Shown here in pieces: positions 51,170 to 62,482 of a stretch of DNA of 64,000 nt (its first letter is position 1; every line of letters begins with the position of its first letter). The notes under the pieces were generated by a model, which saw only the letters and a list, made by a program, of their open reading frames with translations, was not told the DNA's origin and did not search any database. Source of the DNA: Isoetes taiwanensis (taxonomy: Eukaryota > Streptophyta > Lycopodiopsida > Isoetales > Isoetaceae); NCBI GenBank assembly GCA_021234155.1, contig JAJEKV010000034.1:9003614-9067613 (forward strand), given 5' to 3'. A program made the translations under genes and the position numbers.

Positions 51170-52160
51170 AAATTCTTTCTTATATCGTATTCAAAAGTAC
51201 TTCTTATGTTTTATTTATTTTGAAGGTACGAGATGACTTCTTCATTGGTTGGCAACCTAAAGCAAATCATCAAAGAACTTGATGTCAAGGTTTCGATTAC
51301 TTGATATCCTATCATAGTTCTGTATTTCGTGCTGCCAACACTGAGCAATTGGCATTTATAGGGTGCTTTTCTCCGCATAATCATACTGTGATTTCCTTCC
51401 CTCTTGTAATTTCGCAGTTGCTGTAATAGATTGTAACATTCCATGCAGTTGGTCGTACCTTGATGCCTCACTTCCTCATTTCTGTCTGTTAGAATTCCTC
51501 TTGCCGCCATGATGTCCAGCTTGTATCCTACTTTTGCCATAGGAATTACATGACAATGCATATCATACAATAGATTCTCTCACACTGAGTACACATTTAG
51601 AGCCTGTTTTTGAGACAGTCACATTGGGCACATATGCACCACAGATTTAGGTCCTCCAATTGCTTATTAAACGGAACATTGATTGATAAAGGGGTGCATC
51701 CAATCTTCTCCTCTTTTCTTTACTGCCCCGCGATTCACTCCTCAAGACTCTCTTCCCTTTGCCGGATGACATGTCTGTGGAGAAACCCTACTTTCCCAGA
51801 GAATTTTGATGTGTTTATATCTCAACTGCGGCTATCATATCTGTATCTATCCCCCACATTCTAGCATAAAAATCATATTGCACTATTTCGTATTTCGCTT
51901 AATCCCAGCCTTTTCAACTTCATATCATCATGTTAGACTGTCGTATATATAACATAATTGTCTATTCTTTTATTCTTATGTTATTCATTTATCTGTTTAT
52001 CATTTTTATTTTCGTTAGAGCTTCTTCATCAAAATTTCAAATATGAATTCCGTTGCTATTGTTGGGCCCTCTAATTCTCTTTCTTCCAGGTTAACTTGCG
52101 ACAACCCCATTTTTTAGATTCACCTAAGAAGTTTTTTTATCATGCCCCCTCTGTCCCCGC
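51170..52160. other. no recognisable gene
   Basis: Intergenic sequence; the open frames at 51570-51211 (minus) and 51610-51864 (plus) have no family resemblance. Confidence 0.35.
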
Positions 52161-52166
52161 CAGGCT

Positions 52167-52275
52167 ATGATTAGTCCAAATCGACTCAATGTATTTCTAT
52201 CTTGGAATTGTGGAGTAGCCGATCATGAAAAGAACATCTTAAATTCGCTCATATCCAGAATATACCAATCTTGTT
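52167..52275 (+). pseudogene. possible L1 endonuclease N-terminus
   Basis: MISPNRLNVFLSWNCGVADH then EKNILNSLISRI matches the start of plant L1 ORF2, where an apurinic endonuclease begins with a (I/L)SWN(C/V)RG motif followed by K(x)n SLI. The frame then decays, and the next 600 bp show only weak hints. Short, so only tentative. Confidence 0.4.
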
Positions 52276-52289
52276 AATTTGGGATTTTC

Positions 52290-53750
52290 CAGATTAGCTA
52301 GAAACTTTTCGAAATTTTTTTAAGCTGATTTCCTAAGATTTAAAGGATCCTGACTGCCGAAAAAAGTTCCAGATTCTCCAAAAATTGTTCTCTACGATTT
52401 GTTTTGCTTAGTTTTCACTCTTATCCAGTTGAAAGGGCTTCCATGGGACATAGAGGAACTGCATGCATCATTTGGGCATCTGTTAGAATATCTGCAGAGG
52501 AATTTGCAAGCCATAGCGTTTCATAATCAATCAATGAAGAGCTTCTACTTCTTCCAGTTCTAACTGAACTGCATGCCGACGTTTGCTGCTTACGATAGAG
52601 TTGCTTTTTGGATCAATTTTTGCATATACAGTTTTGCCTTTTGGCCGGTACAATGGTCGTGGATGGAGAAACCTTCAATCATGATTTGGTGTGAAGCGGA
52701 TTTACGGTAAGGGCCATAAAGAATTTATGGTTTTTTTGAAATGTAAGCTGGTTTAAATGGATATTTATTTAGATGAAGCTAAGTTCTTTATTTTAGACTC
52801 TAATCGAGCTTCTAGGCTTGGAGGTTTCTATTTTGACAGTAGGATCTCTAATTTACAACAGATTTGTTGAATATTCTTTTCTTATGACAGCACCTAAGCA
52901 TATGAAATCGCCTATATGCATGTCAAGGTCTGACACCCATATGCATTTTTTCGAATAGACGAGGCTGTGAGATGTAGATGCTTGGTTGGAAAATGTGCAG
53001 ATGGCAACGATAGTTCCTTACTTCCATAAGAACTGAAAACGCTGTTATACTCATCCATGAAAAGGGAATTTCAATGTGAATTATATATTACAATTGCTTG
53101 ACTTTGTTTCCAAGATATGAGTTTGTCATTAGCTTCTAAGCACATTCCAGTTAATTTAGGTTTCATATTCCTGCTTCCTAGAAGAGAAAAGGGCACTCCA
53201 ATAATGTTACTAAGGTGTAACAAGCCACACATATGCTACACATATGCTATGTACTATCCTTCTCTCCTTTTGCCTGATCCATATTTTGGTTTATACAACA
53301 GCAGAAGCACACAAATAGATCCTAAGTTTATTGCATTTATGTGGAGCCCCAAATAATTGACCATTTGTTCCACTCTTAAGAAAGGTGTAACATCATTGCA
53401 TTCTCCTATTCGTTTTTCTTTGTTTGTGAGCTTCATATAGCAATAATTATCAGAGGTATTTCAAATCAGTTTTTGTTGTGAGTTTTCAGGATATAACCTC
53501 TATAATCACCTTTTGTTTTGGTGCCGTATTCTAAGCTCCAAGGAAATTTTCATTGTTCTTTCCTTGCACATGGGCCATTGCATATGCATAATTCATTGGA
53601 TAAGGATTTTGGCCTCAAACTTCATATGAACAAGGTAATCCCAGGTTTATATTTTTCTTGACCATTTATGCAACTTAGCCCTTCGTTTTGCTGCAAAAGA
53701 ACTTTTCATTATTGTTTCCTGTGTTTATTTTTCCTGCGCATGCGCTCCAC
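52290..53750. other. no recognisable gene
   Basis: May include further L1 debris downstream of the endonuclease start, but nothing else is recognisable. Confidence 0.3.
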
Positions 53751-53757
53751 CTATACT

Positions 53758-53817
53758 AGATTTGGCAGTTCTAAAACTGATGAGATTATGCAAGTATCAT
53801 ATCAGATTTTGCAGATG
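53758..53817 (+). pseudogene. DUF506 exon-1 end fragment
   Basis: AGATTTGGCAGTTCTAAAAC and the following TGATGAGATTATGCAAGT match the last 60 bases of exon 1 of the DUF506 gene (47770-47830), including the ATTTTGCAG end. No donor GT follows (ATGAAG instead) and exons 2 and 3 are absent. Confidence 0.65.
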
Positions 53818-53819
53818 AA

Positions 53820-55150
53820 GACAAAGGGGATAGAGAGCTAATAGCCAATGTAGATGATGCTCCTAGTTCCATGCAGCATGTGTATAGAAGCCGGCTTAGT
53901 CGTGGATACCGGGAGTTGACAAAGATATATAAGGTTGAACTTGTCCAGTGACAGTTGGACCCTTGGTGTATAGAGTTTGCCTGAAGCCATAATAAGCCAG
54001 AATCAATAGTCTACCACTGACAATATTGACCCAGGCTCTCAATAGCTCACCACTAACATTTAATTCTGATAGACTTAATTCTACATATGTATTAAACAAT
54101 GTTTGTAGATCAATTTTTTTTTCTAATTGCCTCGATATTTGCTACACAAACTCCAACTTTCATTTGGACATTTTACATCAATGCATTCAAAAGAACAACT
54201 TAGTTACTACCTTCTTGTCAAATCAAAACCTCGGTAGAAATCAGAACCTTGCATTGTCTCGAGTTTGAGAAACACCAAGGAAAGTGTAGAAAGCTCGATC
54301 GAAGTCCTATAATCGAAGTGAGTCAAAGCAATGCCAGAAAAAAACCAAAGGAGAAAGCACTCGGGTCGTCTATCCGTATCCGAGTGTCAAGTTTTTGGTC
54401 ATTTCTAATTTCTCTTGTCATCAATTTAGAAAAATTGAGATCTGTGCGGGCTCATGCCACTTAAGATTCGGCTTAGGTGGAATTGATGAGATGTAAAAAA
54501 TAAAAATAAAAGGAAAATTTGATGATGATGTATGGTTCATATTGAGGATATGTTTGAGCAAGTTTAACAGCTTTAATTTAATCAGGAGAAAGCTCCTAAG
54601 AGATCAATCACTAGTGGTTGGGATCCTAGTGGATCCTTTATCACTGATGCCTAGCCAGATCTAGTGATCAAAGAGAGTTACCTACATCGCGCAGTAGTAA
54701 TAACCTGAACATGGCAAAGCTGAGCTCTGCAAAGGCAAAAAATCCTTAGGAGCACCTCAATCTACTTGGAGAAAGATCCTTGGAGCCTGAACGAGTGGAA
54801 CTCATCATATAAAACCATAATTCCACACTTCATGGTTCGCCAATTCATTTTTCCACCAATATTAAAGAGGGTGAGTTTTTCCATATATAATAAATGGCAC
54901 AAACAGTTCACTTTTTGTTATAAATCTTTAGTAAGCTTGCCTACAAAATGAAGGTTTGCTTAAATCTAACCTATACATGTGAAAATTGAAGTTGCCTAAG
55001 TCTCTACCCTCAAGTGTGTTGTTTTTCAATAGTGCAGTGGAGAAAATTAGAAAAACCTCGTGAAAGTTCCATGTTTACCATCGCCAAAACCTGAAAGCAT
55101 TGCATTATGCATTGCTTAACGAAATCATGGCTTGGGTTAACGAAATCTTG
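53820..55150. other. no recognisable gene
   Basis: Intergenic sequence without supported coding regions. Confidence 0.35.
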
Positions 55151-55154
55151 GCTT

Positions 55155-55212
55155 AACGAACTGAATTAAATTGAATGGGTTTTTATCGTCCACAAAGACC
55201 AGTAGGTCTATG
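55155..55212 (-). mobile_element. LINE 3' tail with alternative hairpin stem
   Basis: Minus strand: GTCCCATAGACC-TAC-TGGTCTTTGTGGACGATAAA, then CCATTCAATTTAATTCAG. The stem AGACC/GGTCT differs from the AGGCC/GGCCT of other copies but still pairs fully. Confidence 0.65.
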
Positions 55213-55214
55213 GG

Positions 55215-56140
55215 ACCAACATAAGGCACCCGAAAAATTAATGGTGATAATTTGCCATTGAAGAACCACTATTCACGTGGTTTTCTATGCAAATTGTTAA
55301 ATCTTTAATAAAGCCACATATTGTTGTGGTTTTTTTAATTAGTACATAGTTATTCATGTTGATTTTTTCTTAAAGCATGGTTTTTCGAGTTGATAATGGT
55401 TTTTTGGCATGGTTTTCAATGCAATAGTGGTCATGCATGATGTTTTCCTAACATGGTATATTGAATTGGTAGTAGTCTGTTGTATGACCTTTTCAATATC
55501 ACTATAAATATGGTGATGGTTATTTAGTTTGGTTCTATTGTAGCTGTTTTTAATGCTAATTTAATTTTCATAGTGATTATTCATGTTTTCTTTCTAATGC
55601 AGCATAGTATGGTTCTCACTACCAATTTGGTGGTTATTCATAAGTATTACTCAAAGGGGCCATTAATTCATGATGGCTATATTTAGCATTCCATGGTATA
55701 TAGGTGCCAAGAACTTTAAAACAATCATGAACTACTTAGATACTAAAATCTCTTTAGGTTCCTAACACTGATACATTTCCATTGCTCAATGATTCGAAGG
55801 CAATATCTTGTATGGAATGTATATAATGCTCAACATATTTCTCTAAGTAGAATCTGGACCCTCCACATTAGCTTTATACCATTTTGAATACTATCTTTAA
55901 AAAACCTTAGGAAATCATAATGTATAAATATTCGCCTAATATGATTGACAAATATTATAGTTTTTATCAATAAAGAATTATAAAATTGCCTATTCTATTG
56001 AAGGCTTTGATAATCAAACATGCCTTAGACATAGTGGAATATTGTGAGTGCATGTTTCATGACATGCAAATAATGTGCATGTTATGATGCCGTAGCAATA
56101 AACTGCCATGTGAATGGTTTAGGATGTCGTAGCAATCAAA
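55215..56140. other. no recognisable gene
   Basis: AT-rich sequence rich in TGGTT(A/T)TT(C/T)A-like words; no coding support. It flanks the copia insertion. Confidence 0.35.
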
Positions 56141-56145
56141 TGATC

Positions 56146-56871
56146 TGTTAGAAATCTTTGATGAAATATCAAATGTAAACCATTTACACTATCGAAGATC
56201 AATACTGGAGTTTATATGCTTAGATAAATTTCACTACAACAACATTGATCATATATTTCATTGTAGCCATTGAGTTAACACCACCATAAGGAATTCATAT
56301 TAATAATCATGAAGTCACCTTAAAACTAATGGTCACAAGAATGAATACCTTTAGTATATCAAAAACAATCTTTGAAATAACTCAACTGAGTTATAGACTA
56401 TACTTCTTAGGTTTATATTTACAGGGATCCGGCGGTCATGGAGACTACCGATCCGCTCTCCCAATTCATTTGACCGCAGTTGCCTTCTAAATTTGATCCA
56501 GAGGTTTTCCCTCCAGATAAACTTGCTATCTGTACAATTGACGAAGTCTTCGATATAATACAAAGATTTCCAATGGTTAACCATTAGAAATAAAATGGCT
56601 TTAGCCCAATGGTTAAAACATGATAAAATTTTCTCTAACGAACCATTATAAATATATGGGTTAACTTGCCTTAGATTTTTCTTTCTGCACCTTGAGCCTT
56701 GTAAGCTCAACATTGCACTGATGAGATGCTGTGATCATCAGTACAACATAAATAACCTATACAACTTAAACGACTTGTGTTCTGCTCAAACTACTTGTCT
56801 GGCTATCTCAAATTATTCTGCAAATAACCTTCTCATTATAAGGTGAACTGGAAAATCAAATTTTCCTAACA
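56146..56871 (-). repeat. copia 3' LTR
   Basis: TGTTAG...CTAACA, 726 bp, same length as its partner. A 120-codon open frame (56713-56351, minus) recurs in both LTRs only because the LTRs are near-identical; it is not regarded as a gene. Confidence 0.95.
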
Positions 56872-57086
56872 TTCCCCTTTCACCTTATAATACTGATATT
56901 TCTTGTATCTTCAACCTGTCACAAGTCATTCCATAATTTGTCTGCCATAATTTTCCTGCCATCATTTATTGCAAACTATTTTCATTCCCCTTTCACCTGA
57001 TATTTCTTGTATCTTCAACCTGTCACAAGACATTCCATAATTTGTCTGCCATAATTTGCCTGCCATCATTTATTGCAAACTATTTT
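56872..57086 (-). repeat. polypurine tract and tandem duplication of the copia 3' trailer
   Basis: Next to the 3' LTR the minus strand has AAGGTGAAAGGGGAA (56872-56886), the polypurine tract. A segment of about 110 bp (56871-56982) including it is repeated directly at 56984-57086 with a few differences, so the element carries a second PPT-like sequence (AGGTGAAAGGGGAA) about 110 bp upstream of the true one. Confidence 0.8.
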
Positions 57087-58925
57087 ATAACTTCTTTGCA
57101 ACTTATCCTTTCAGAAAGAATCTCAAACCTTTTACTGCTCAAAGCTTTAGTGAGTATATCTGCCAGCTGGTCTTCAGACTTTATGTGCTCCAATCTTATA
57201 ATTCCTTTGTTCACCATATCTCTGATGAAGTGCATCTTCATTTCAATGTGTTTGGTTCTTTCATGCATGACAGGATTTTTAGTCATAGAAATACAACTTT
57301 GACTGTCACTAAAAAGAACTGTGTTACCTTTTTGCTTTATTCCTAGTTCTTCCAACATTCTCCTGGTCCACACGATTTCCTTAGCTGCCAATGTTGATGA
57401 GGCATATTCTGCCTCTGCTGTAGACAGTGCTATGGAAGATTGTTTCTTGCTTCTCCAATTAATTGGCCCTCCTCCTAGCATGAGAATGTAGCCAGATGTG
57501 GATCTCCTTTCATCTGGATCTCCACACCAATCTGCATCACAATATCCTGCTAGCTCTAAATTCTCATTAGAATATTCAATACCAACATTTTTTGTACCCT
57601 TCAGATATCTTAAGATCTTCTTAGCTGCAAGCCAATGTTGTCTCCCTGGATTGTGATTGTACCGGCTTAAAACATTAACAATATAACTGATATCAGGTCT
57701 GGTATTGTTAGATATATACAATAAACTTCCAATCAAAGGTCTATAAGGTATGTCTTCCATTTCCTTCTCTTCTTGGTCATTTTGTGGACACATCTCCTTT
57801 GATATTTTATATCCTGGCAGAATGGGAGCTTTAACCATGTTACAATCTTCCATATTGAATTTTTCCAAGACTGTTTCAATATATCTCCTCTGTGACAGAG
57901 TTATTTTCCTATTCTTTCTGTCTCAAAAGACTTCAATACCTAGGAATTTCTTTAGTTCGCCAAGGTCTGTCATCATGAACCTTTTTTTAGAACATTTTTG
58001 CATTGATTTAATATAGTTAAATTCTTCTCAGCCATGATGCAGTCATCAAATTATGCAATGGTTGTCATTTTTCTCAAACAAGTAAACATTCCCATCATTG
58101 TCTAGTTTTCTGAACCCTTGAGCCATTAAGAATGAGTCCATGCATTTGTACCAATCCCTAGGTGACTGCTTTAAGCCATATACTGCCCTATTCAATCTCC
58201 GTACATTGTTCTTTCCTTGTTCATAACCAGGTGGTTGTTCCATATAGATCTCCTCCTCTAGTTTAGCATTTAAAAATGCAGTGTTTACGTCTATATGGTG
58301 CAGTTCATAATCAAGAGCATTAGCAATGGCAATAATCATTCTAATACTGTTTATTTTCACCACAGGTGAATATGTTTCTTCATAGTCAACTCCTTTCCTT
58401 TGAGTGAAGCCTTGAGCAACAAGGCGTGCTTTAAACTTAGGCTTGCCATCTGCTCCAACTTTCAGCCTATATACCCATTTATTGCCAACTACATTTTTAT
58501 TCTTTGGCCTCTCCACAATCTGGTAGGTTTCTGTCCTTTTGAATGAATCAATTTCATCATTCATGGCTTGTTTCCATTTGCTGCTTTCCAAATCCTTTAT
58601 TGCATCATCAAAGTTTTCTGGTATACCAGTTTCGAGCACCATTAAGACCTGCTCAACATTTTCTTTTTGAGACTGTATCCTTACACTCCTCCCATATGGC
58701 AATCTACCATAGATATTTTGATCAATTTGAATTCCTTCCTTAAGCTTTTCTTCCTCTGTCTTTCTTCTTTTAGTCACTTTTGGGAAAATCATCTCTTTTT
58801 CACCTTCTCTTTGACTATTATCTTCTCCATCTCTATCATTTTCATCATCTGAATCATTGTAATCTGTGTTATACTCTTCTGTACTGTTTCTTTCACTATG
58901 GTCAGCTTCCTTTGTATTTTGATTT
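57080..58925 (-). pseudogene. copia pol: reverse transcriptase and RNase H
   Basis: The RT part (58925-58046) contains NKWVYRLKVGADGKPKFKAR, LVAQGFTQRKGVDYEETYSP, VDVNTAFLNAKLEEEIYMEQ-type sequence (here HIDVNTAFLN) and NRAVYGLKQSPRDWY, all standard copia RT blocks. At the catalytic box the frame goes NHCII directly to DD; about 8 bp encoding the family's LYV are missing. Downstream, one A is missing from an A-run (57985-57991), and an in-frame TGA follows EVF. The RNase H part (57868-57080) is intact: DADWCGDPDERRSTSGY, SDSQSCISM, HERTKHIEMKMHFIRD and LADILTKAL. The product cannot be active. Confidence 0.9.
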
Positions 58926-59587
58926 GAGTCGCAGTGCCGCGCTAGCAGACAGGAGCAGGCTACCTCAGTATCTTCTGTTACTAGGAGCCTGAACTTGCGT
59001 ATTATAGGGGTTGCAGAGGCAGAAGCTGATGCCCTTTCTGATATGGATGCTGCTTTGCATTTTTTCACTGATGTCATGCATGTGAAGGCTGGTGGAGTTG
59101 TCTCCGCTACTAGGGTGGGAGCGGCAAGACCTGATCGTCCCCGCCATCTTTTGGTTCGGTTTCAAGACGCTCTTACCCGGTTACATGTTCTTCAGCATGG
59201 AAACCATCTCAGAGGGACTAGTTTCTCAGTACAGGAGGACCTCTCCCCTCTTCAATTGTGTAACCGTAAGGAGGAGCTCTGCAAGGTGAGGGCAGCCCGC
59301 CTGCAAAAGAAATGGGCAGTGTACAGGGGAGGCGCAGCAATTATTCTAGATCAATGGCCTTCCAATCCTTGGACTGGCTATGTCTAGATAATTTTAGAAG
59401 CATAAAATTACCACTAGCATTAGCATTATCTTCTCTTATTCTTGGTAGCCTTTTAATATTTGGTTATTGTATTTGGTGATGGGGCCTAGTCCCCAGGTTT
59501 TAGATGGGCTGTTGCCCTTGCATGTGCCGTCCCATAACCCGTTGGGTTCCCGTGGACGTAAAAATTTATCTTATCTTATCTTATCTT
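58926..59587 (+). mobile_element. ORF1-only LINE-like element, copy 2 (inserted in copia)
   Basis: The plus-strand insert runs from GAGTCGCAGTGCC to the end of a TTATC tail. Its frame is open from its first base to the stop at 59387, about 153 codons. It encodes SLNLRIIGVAEAEADALSD, FFTDVMHVKAGGVVSATRVG, DRPRHLLVRFQDALTRLHVL and EDLSPLQLCNRKEELCKVRA. That is the order of RNA-binding core and C-terminal domain in L1-type ORF1 proteins. A 3' UTR with GGGG/CCCC, GGGC/GCCC and AACCC/GGGTT (59536-59548) hairpins follows, then CGTGGACGTAAAAATTTATC and TTATC repeats to 59587. No ORF2. 5'-truncated relative to copy 1. No convincing target duplication (TTGATTT versus TTGTTTA). Confidence 0.75.
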
Positions 59588-61170
59588 GTTTATATTAGGC
59601 TTATACAACCTATTCTCAACAAAAGTCACATCTCTGCTTATCATTATTTTTCTATTTTCTGGATTGTAAACTCTATAGCCTTTTGAATTTTCGTCATATC
59701 CAACTAAATATCCAATTGTAGATTTGTCATCAAGTTTAGCTCTTAGTTCTTCTGGTATATGTACATATGTTAAGCATCCATAGGCCCTGTATTTATCATA
59801 ATCAGGAATATTCCCAGACCACAACTCTTCACAATGATCTTTAATGCTTACACATGGTAAAACATTTTGAATTAGTACTGCTGTCTTCACTGCTTCTTCC
59901 CATAAGAAATTAGGTAATCCACTGTGCTTAAGCATGGATCTAACTGCATTAAGAATAGTTTTATTCTTTCTCTCAGCCACACCATTCTGCTGAGGTGTAT
60001 AGCTGCAAGTAAATTGTCTCCTAATTCCCTTTTCAATGCAAAAATTGATAAACTTGGAAGACATGTACTCACCTCCTCTGTCTGATCGAACACACTTGAT
60101 CTTTCTTCCAGTTGAGAATTCAACTTCTGCAGCATATCTTTTAAAAGCATCAAATGCAAGATGTTTACTCCTTAAGCAATAAACTTGGGTTTTTTCTGCT
60201 AAAATCATCAACAAAGGTTATGAAATATTTTTTACCAGTAATTCCTGTCACATTTAATGGCCCACATAGATCACTATGAACTAATTCTAGTGGGGCCTTA
60301 GCTCTTTTCTTTGCCTTTGAGAAAGGAAGTCTGCTGTGTTTTTCCAGCATGCATCCCATACATGCTTCCTTATTATTGTTTACATTTTCATATTTTATCA
60401 ACCCTTTCTTTCCCATACTTTCAATATGCTTTATTCCAGCATGTCCAAGCTTTTCATGCCATGTATAAACATTTGCCACAGTAGATAAGTTTATGCTGCC
60501 AACACATTTAGGATTTAATCCAAACAAGTTACCAACTCTTTTTCCAAGAAATCTCAATTTATTTCCTTCATAAATTTTACATTCAAGTTGCTCAAAAACA
60601 ACCTTGAATCCCATATCTACTAGATGGGAAATTGATATGAGATTTCTCACTAGAGTAGGAACACAAAGAACATTTTTTAAGTTTACAATCTTGCCATCTA
60701 AATCAAACAACTCTAAAACTCCAACATCTTCAATTTTCTGCAAATTTCCATTTCCAACTTGGATGTGGCCACCTTTGCTTCCATTGCACTCCTTTAACAG
60801 CTTAGATGAACATGTTATCGATTTTTCAGCTCCACTATCTATAATTAACATATCATCATCAATTCTGTCATTAGGAAATGAAGAAATCAGATATTTACTT
60901 ACCTCTTCACTTTCATCAGGGCTATCTTCTTCAAGACTTACTTCTTCAGCCACGTTTGCTTCATAATTAGTTTTTCTACCTCTTCCCCTGCCCCTGAAGC
61001 CAGAGCCTCTGCCACCTCTGCCTCTTCCCCTTGCACTAGTACCTTCTTTTGGAGTTGAGCAGGTTGATGCAATGTGCCCTCTGCCTCCACAATGATAGCA
61101 TGTTATCTCCCTTGAAATATTAGGACAGTCAATCTTTAAGTGACCATATTTATTACAATTAAAGCATGGT
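59588..61170 (-). pseudogene. copia gag C-terminus, protease and integrase
   Basis: From 61170 downward: two zinc knuckles (CFNCNKYGHLKIDC and CYHCGGRGHIASTC), a Gly/Arg-rich linker, and the aspartic protease motif DSGAEKS (about 60830). Pre-integrase sequence (WHEKLGHAGIKHIESMGKKG, CMGC zinc ligands) follows, then the integrase core with SDLCGPL, VRSDRGGEY and QNGVAERKNKT, giving the D, D and E of the catalytic triad. A one-base excess in an A-run near 60192 (DDFSRK) shifts the frame. The frame ends at KPNINK, where the ORF1-only element is inserted. Confidence 0.9.
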
Positions 61171-61171
61171 C

Positions 61172-62448
61172 CTATTCTCCATGGCGTGCCTCTTGCTTGT
61201 TTTTGTTATCTCCCTTTCCTTTGGTAAAAAGTATTTGAGCAGTATCATTCTCACCAAGAACTTTGTTCTGTTCTAATTCTGTTTTCAGCATTCTTTCTGC
61301 CTCAACCTTAGTCCTAGCTATAGTTCTCATAAATATTGAAATATTACCCAAACCTGAACATGCTCTAGACATGGCTAGGACCTGCTGTTGCTGTGTATAA
61401 GGAACTCCTGCTCCTTCCAAGTCTGCAATCACATTGTCAAAGTTTTGCAAAAACTCATTGACATCATCATTTTCATGGAACTTTAGTCTCCTCAACTCAT
61501 TTTCCAATACATCAATTTGAGAGGATGTCTTTTCCTCATAATTTATCAACATGTAATTCCACATTTGCTTAGGTGTCATACCTCTTAATTTTAGCACAAT
61601 GCTGGAACTTACTTTGCTCGTAATAATATTCTGGCCTTTTCTCCAGATCCTCCTCTTGTTGATACTTCTCCCATTAGAGGTAATTTGAGATCTCATTTTG
61701 TCCCATTAAGGGATGCTTAAAAAGCCACATCAGCTTTTTAAACTGTCCAATACGAGAAGAGCTCCAGTGTATTTTATTCCAGTATTATGTGGCAGCAGTA
61801 ATTAATGCAGTTCTAACTAACTTTTGCAGTGTCATTTTTCTACTATAACTTTTGATCAAAAACTCCGATTCGAACACTATTTGTGGCAATGGATTCGTCT
61901 CCTCAAGATCTTTCTAATGACAACCCATTGTTATATCTTTTGGGATGTAAATATATAAGAAAAGAGCAAAAACCCATATTTTTTAAGGTTAACACATATG
62001 GCTTGTATTGAAATATATCATAACCATATATCACTTGAAAGATCTTTTCATTCTGCATCTAATGCAACAAACGCCGCAGCATTTTCATGAGTAGATCAAA
62101 AGTTATAGGGAAAAAACGACAGCAATGAAGTTGTTAATGCTGCATTAATTGCAGTTTGATGTAGAGTACTCATTCTATTGGAGGATTCTTATGGGGACAA
62201 AAGGAGATCTCAAATTACCTCTAATGTGTTTCTTCACTCTGCACCTCCACATTCCCTTCAGTATTTGAACTGCCCTCAGCCACAACTCTTCTCCTTAGCC
62301 TTACTTCTTCTTCAGTTGTTTCTATCAGATCCCAGAGGTCTTCTACCTCTAGCACATGCTTAACTTTTTCCTTCCATACCTGAAAGCCAGAGTCTCCCTT
62401 AAAGACTTCAATGGCACTCAATAGACCTGCTCCAAATCTGCTTGACAT
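61172..62448 (-). pseudogene. copia gag, split by an insertion
   Basis: The N-terminal part (62448-62224) begins MSSRFGAGLLSAIEVFKGDS and has WKEKVKHVLEVEDLWDLIE, the usual copia gag start. A stop at 62223-62221 lies in the left end of the inserted element. The C-terminal part resumes near 61670 with NIITSKVSSSIVLKLRGMTP, then MWNYMLINYEEK, LKFHENDDVNEFLQNFDNVI and LEQNKVLGENDTAQ, and runs to 61172. Confidence 0.85.
61672..62226. mobile_element. 555-bp inverted-repeat element in copia gag
   Basis: Left and right ends are inverted repeats: CATTAGAGGTAATTTGAGAT then CTC at both ends, matching over about 35 of 39 bases. Pairing continues more weakly inward (ATTAATGCAG...CTATAACTTTTGATC at 61798-61858 against 62090-62160), giving arms of roughly 140-190 bp, as in long-TIR MULE-type MITEs. 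Flanks on the minus strand are GAAGAAACA and GGAGAAGTA, alike at 6 of 9 positions; a 9-bp target duplication is possible but not shown. No coding sequence. Confidence 0.75.
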
Positions 62449-62464
62449 TTTCTTTATTGTCTAT

Positions 62465-62481
62465 AACCTGCTCTAATACCA
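62465..62481 (-). other. copia primer-binding site
   Basis: Immediately inside the 5' LTR the minus strand reads TGGTATTAGAGCAGG, one base different from the TGGTATCAGAGC typical of plant elements primed by initiator-Met tRNA. Confidence 0.8.
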
Positions 62482-62482
62482 C

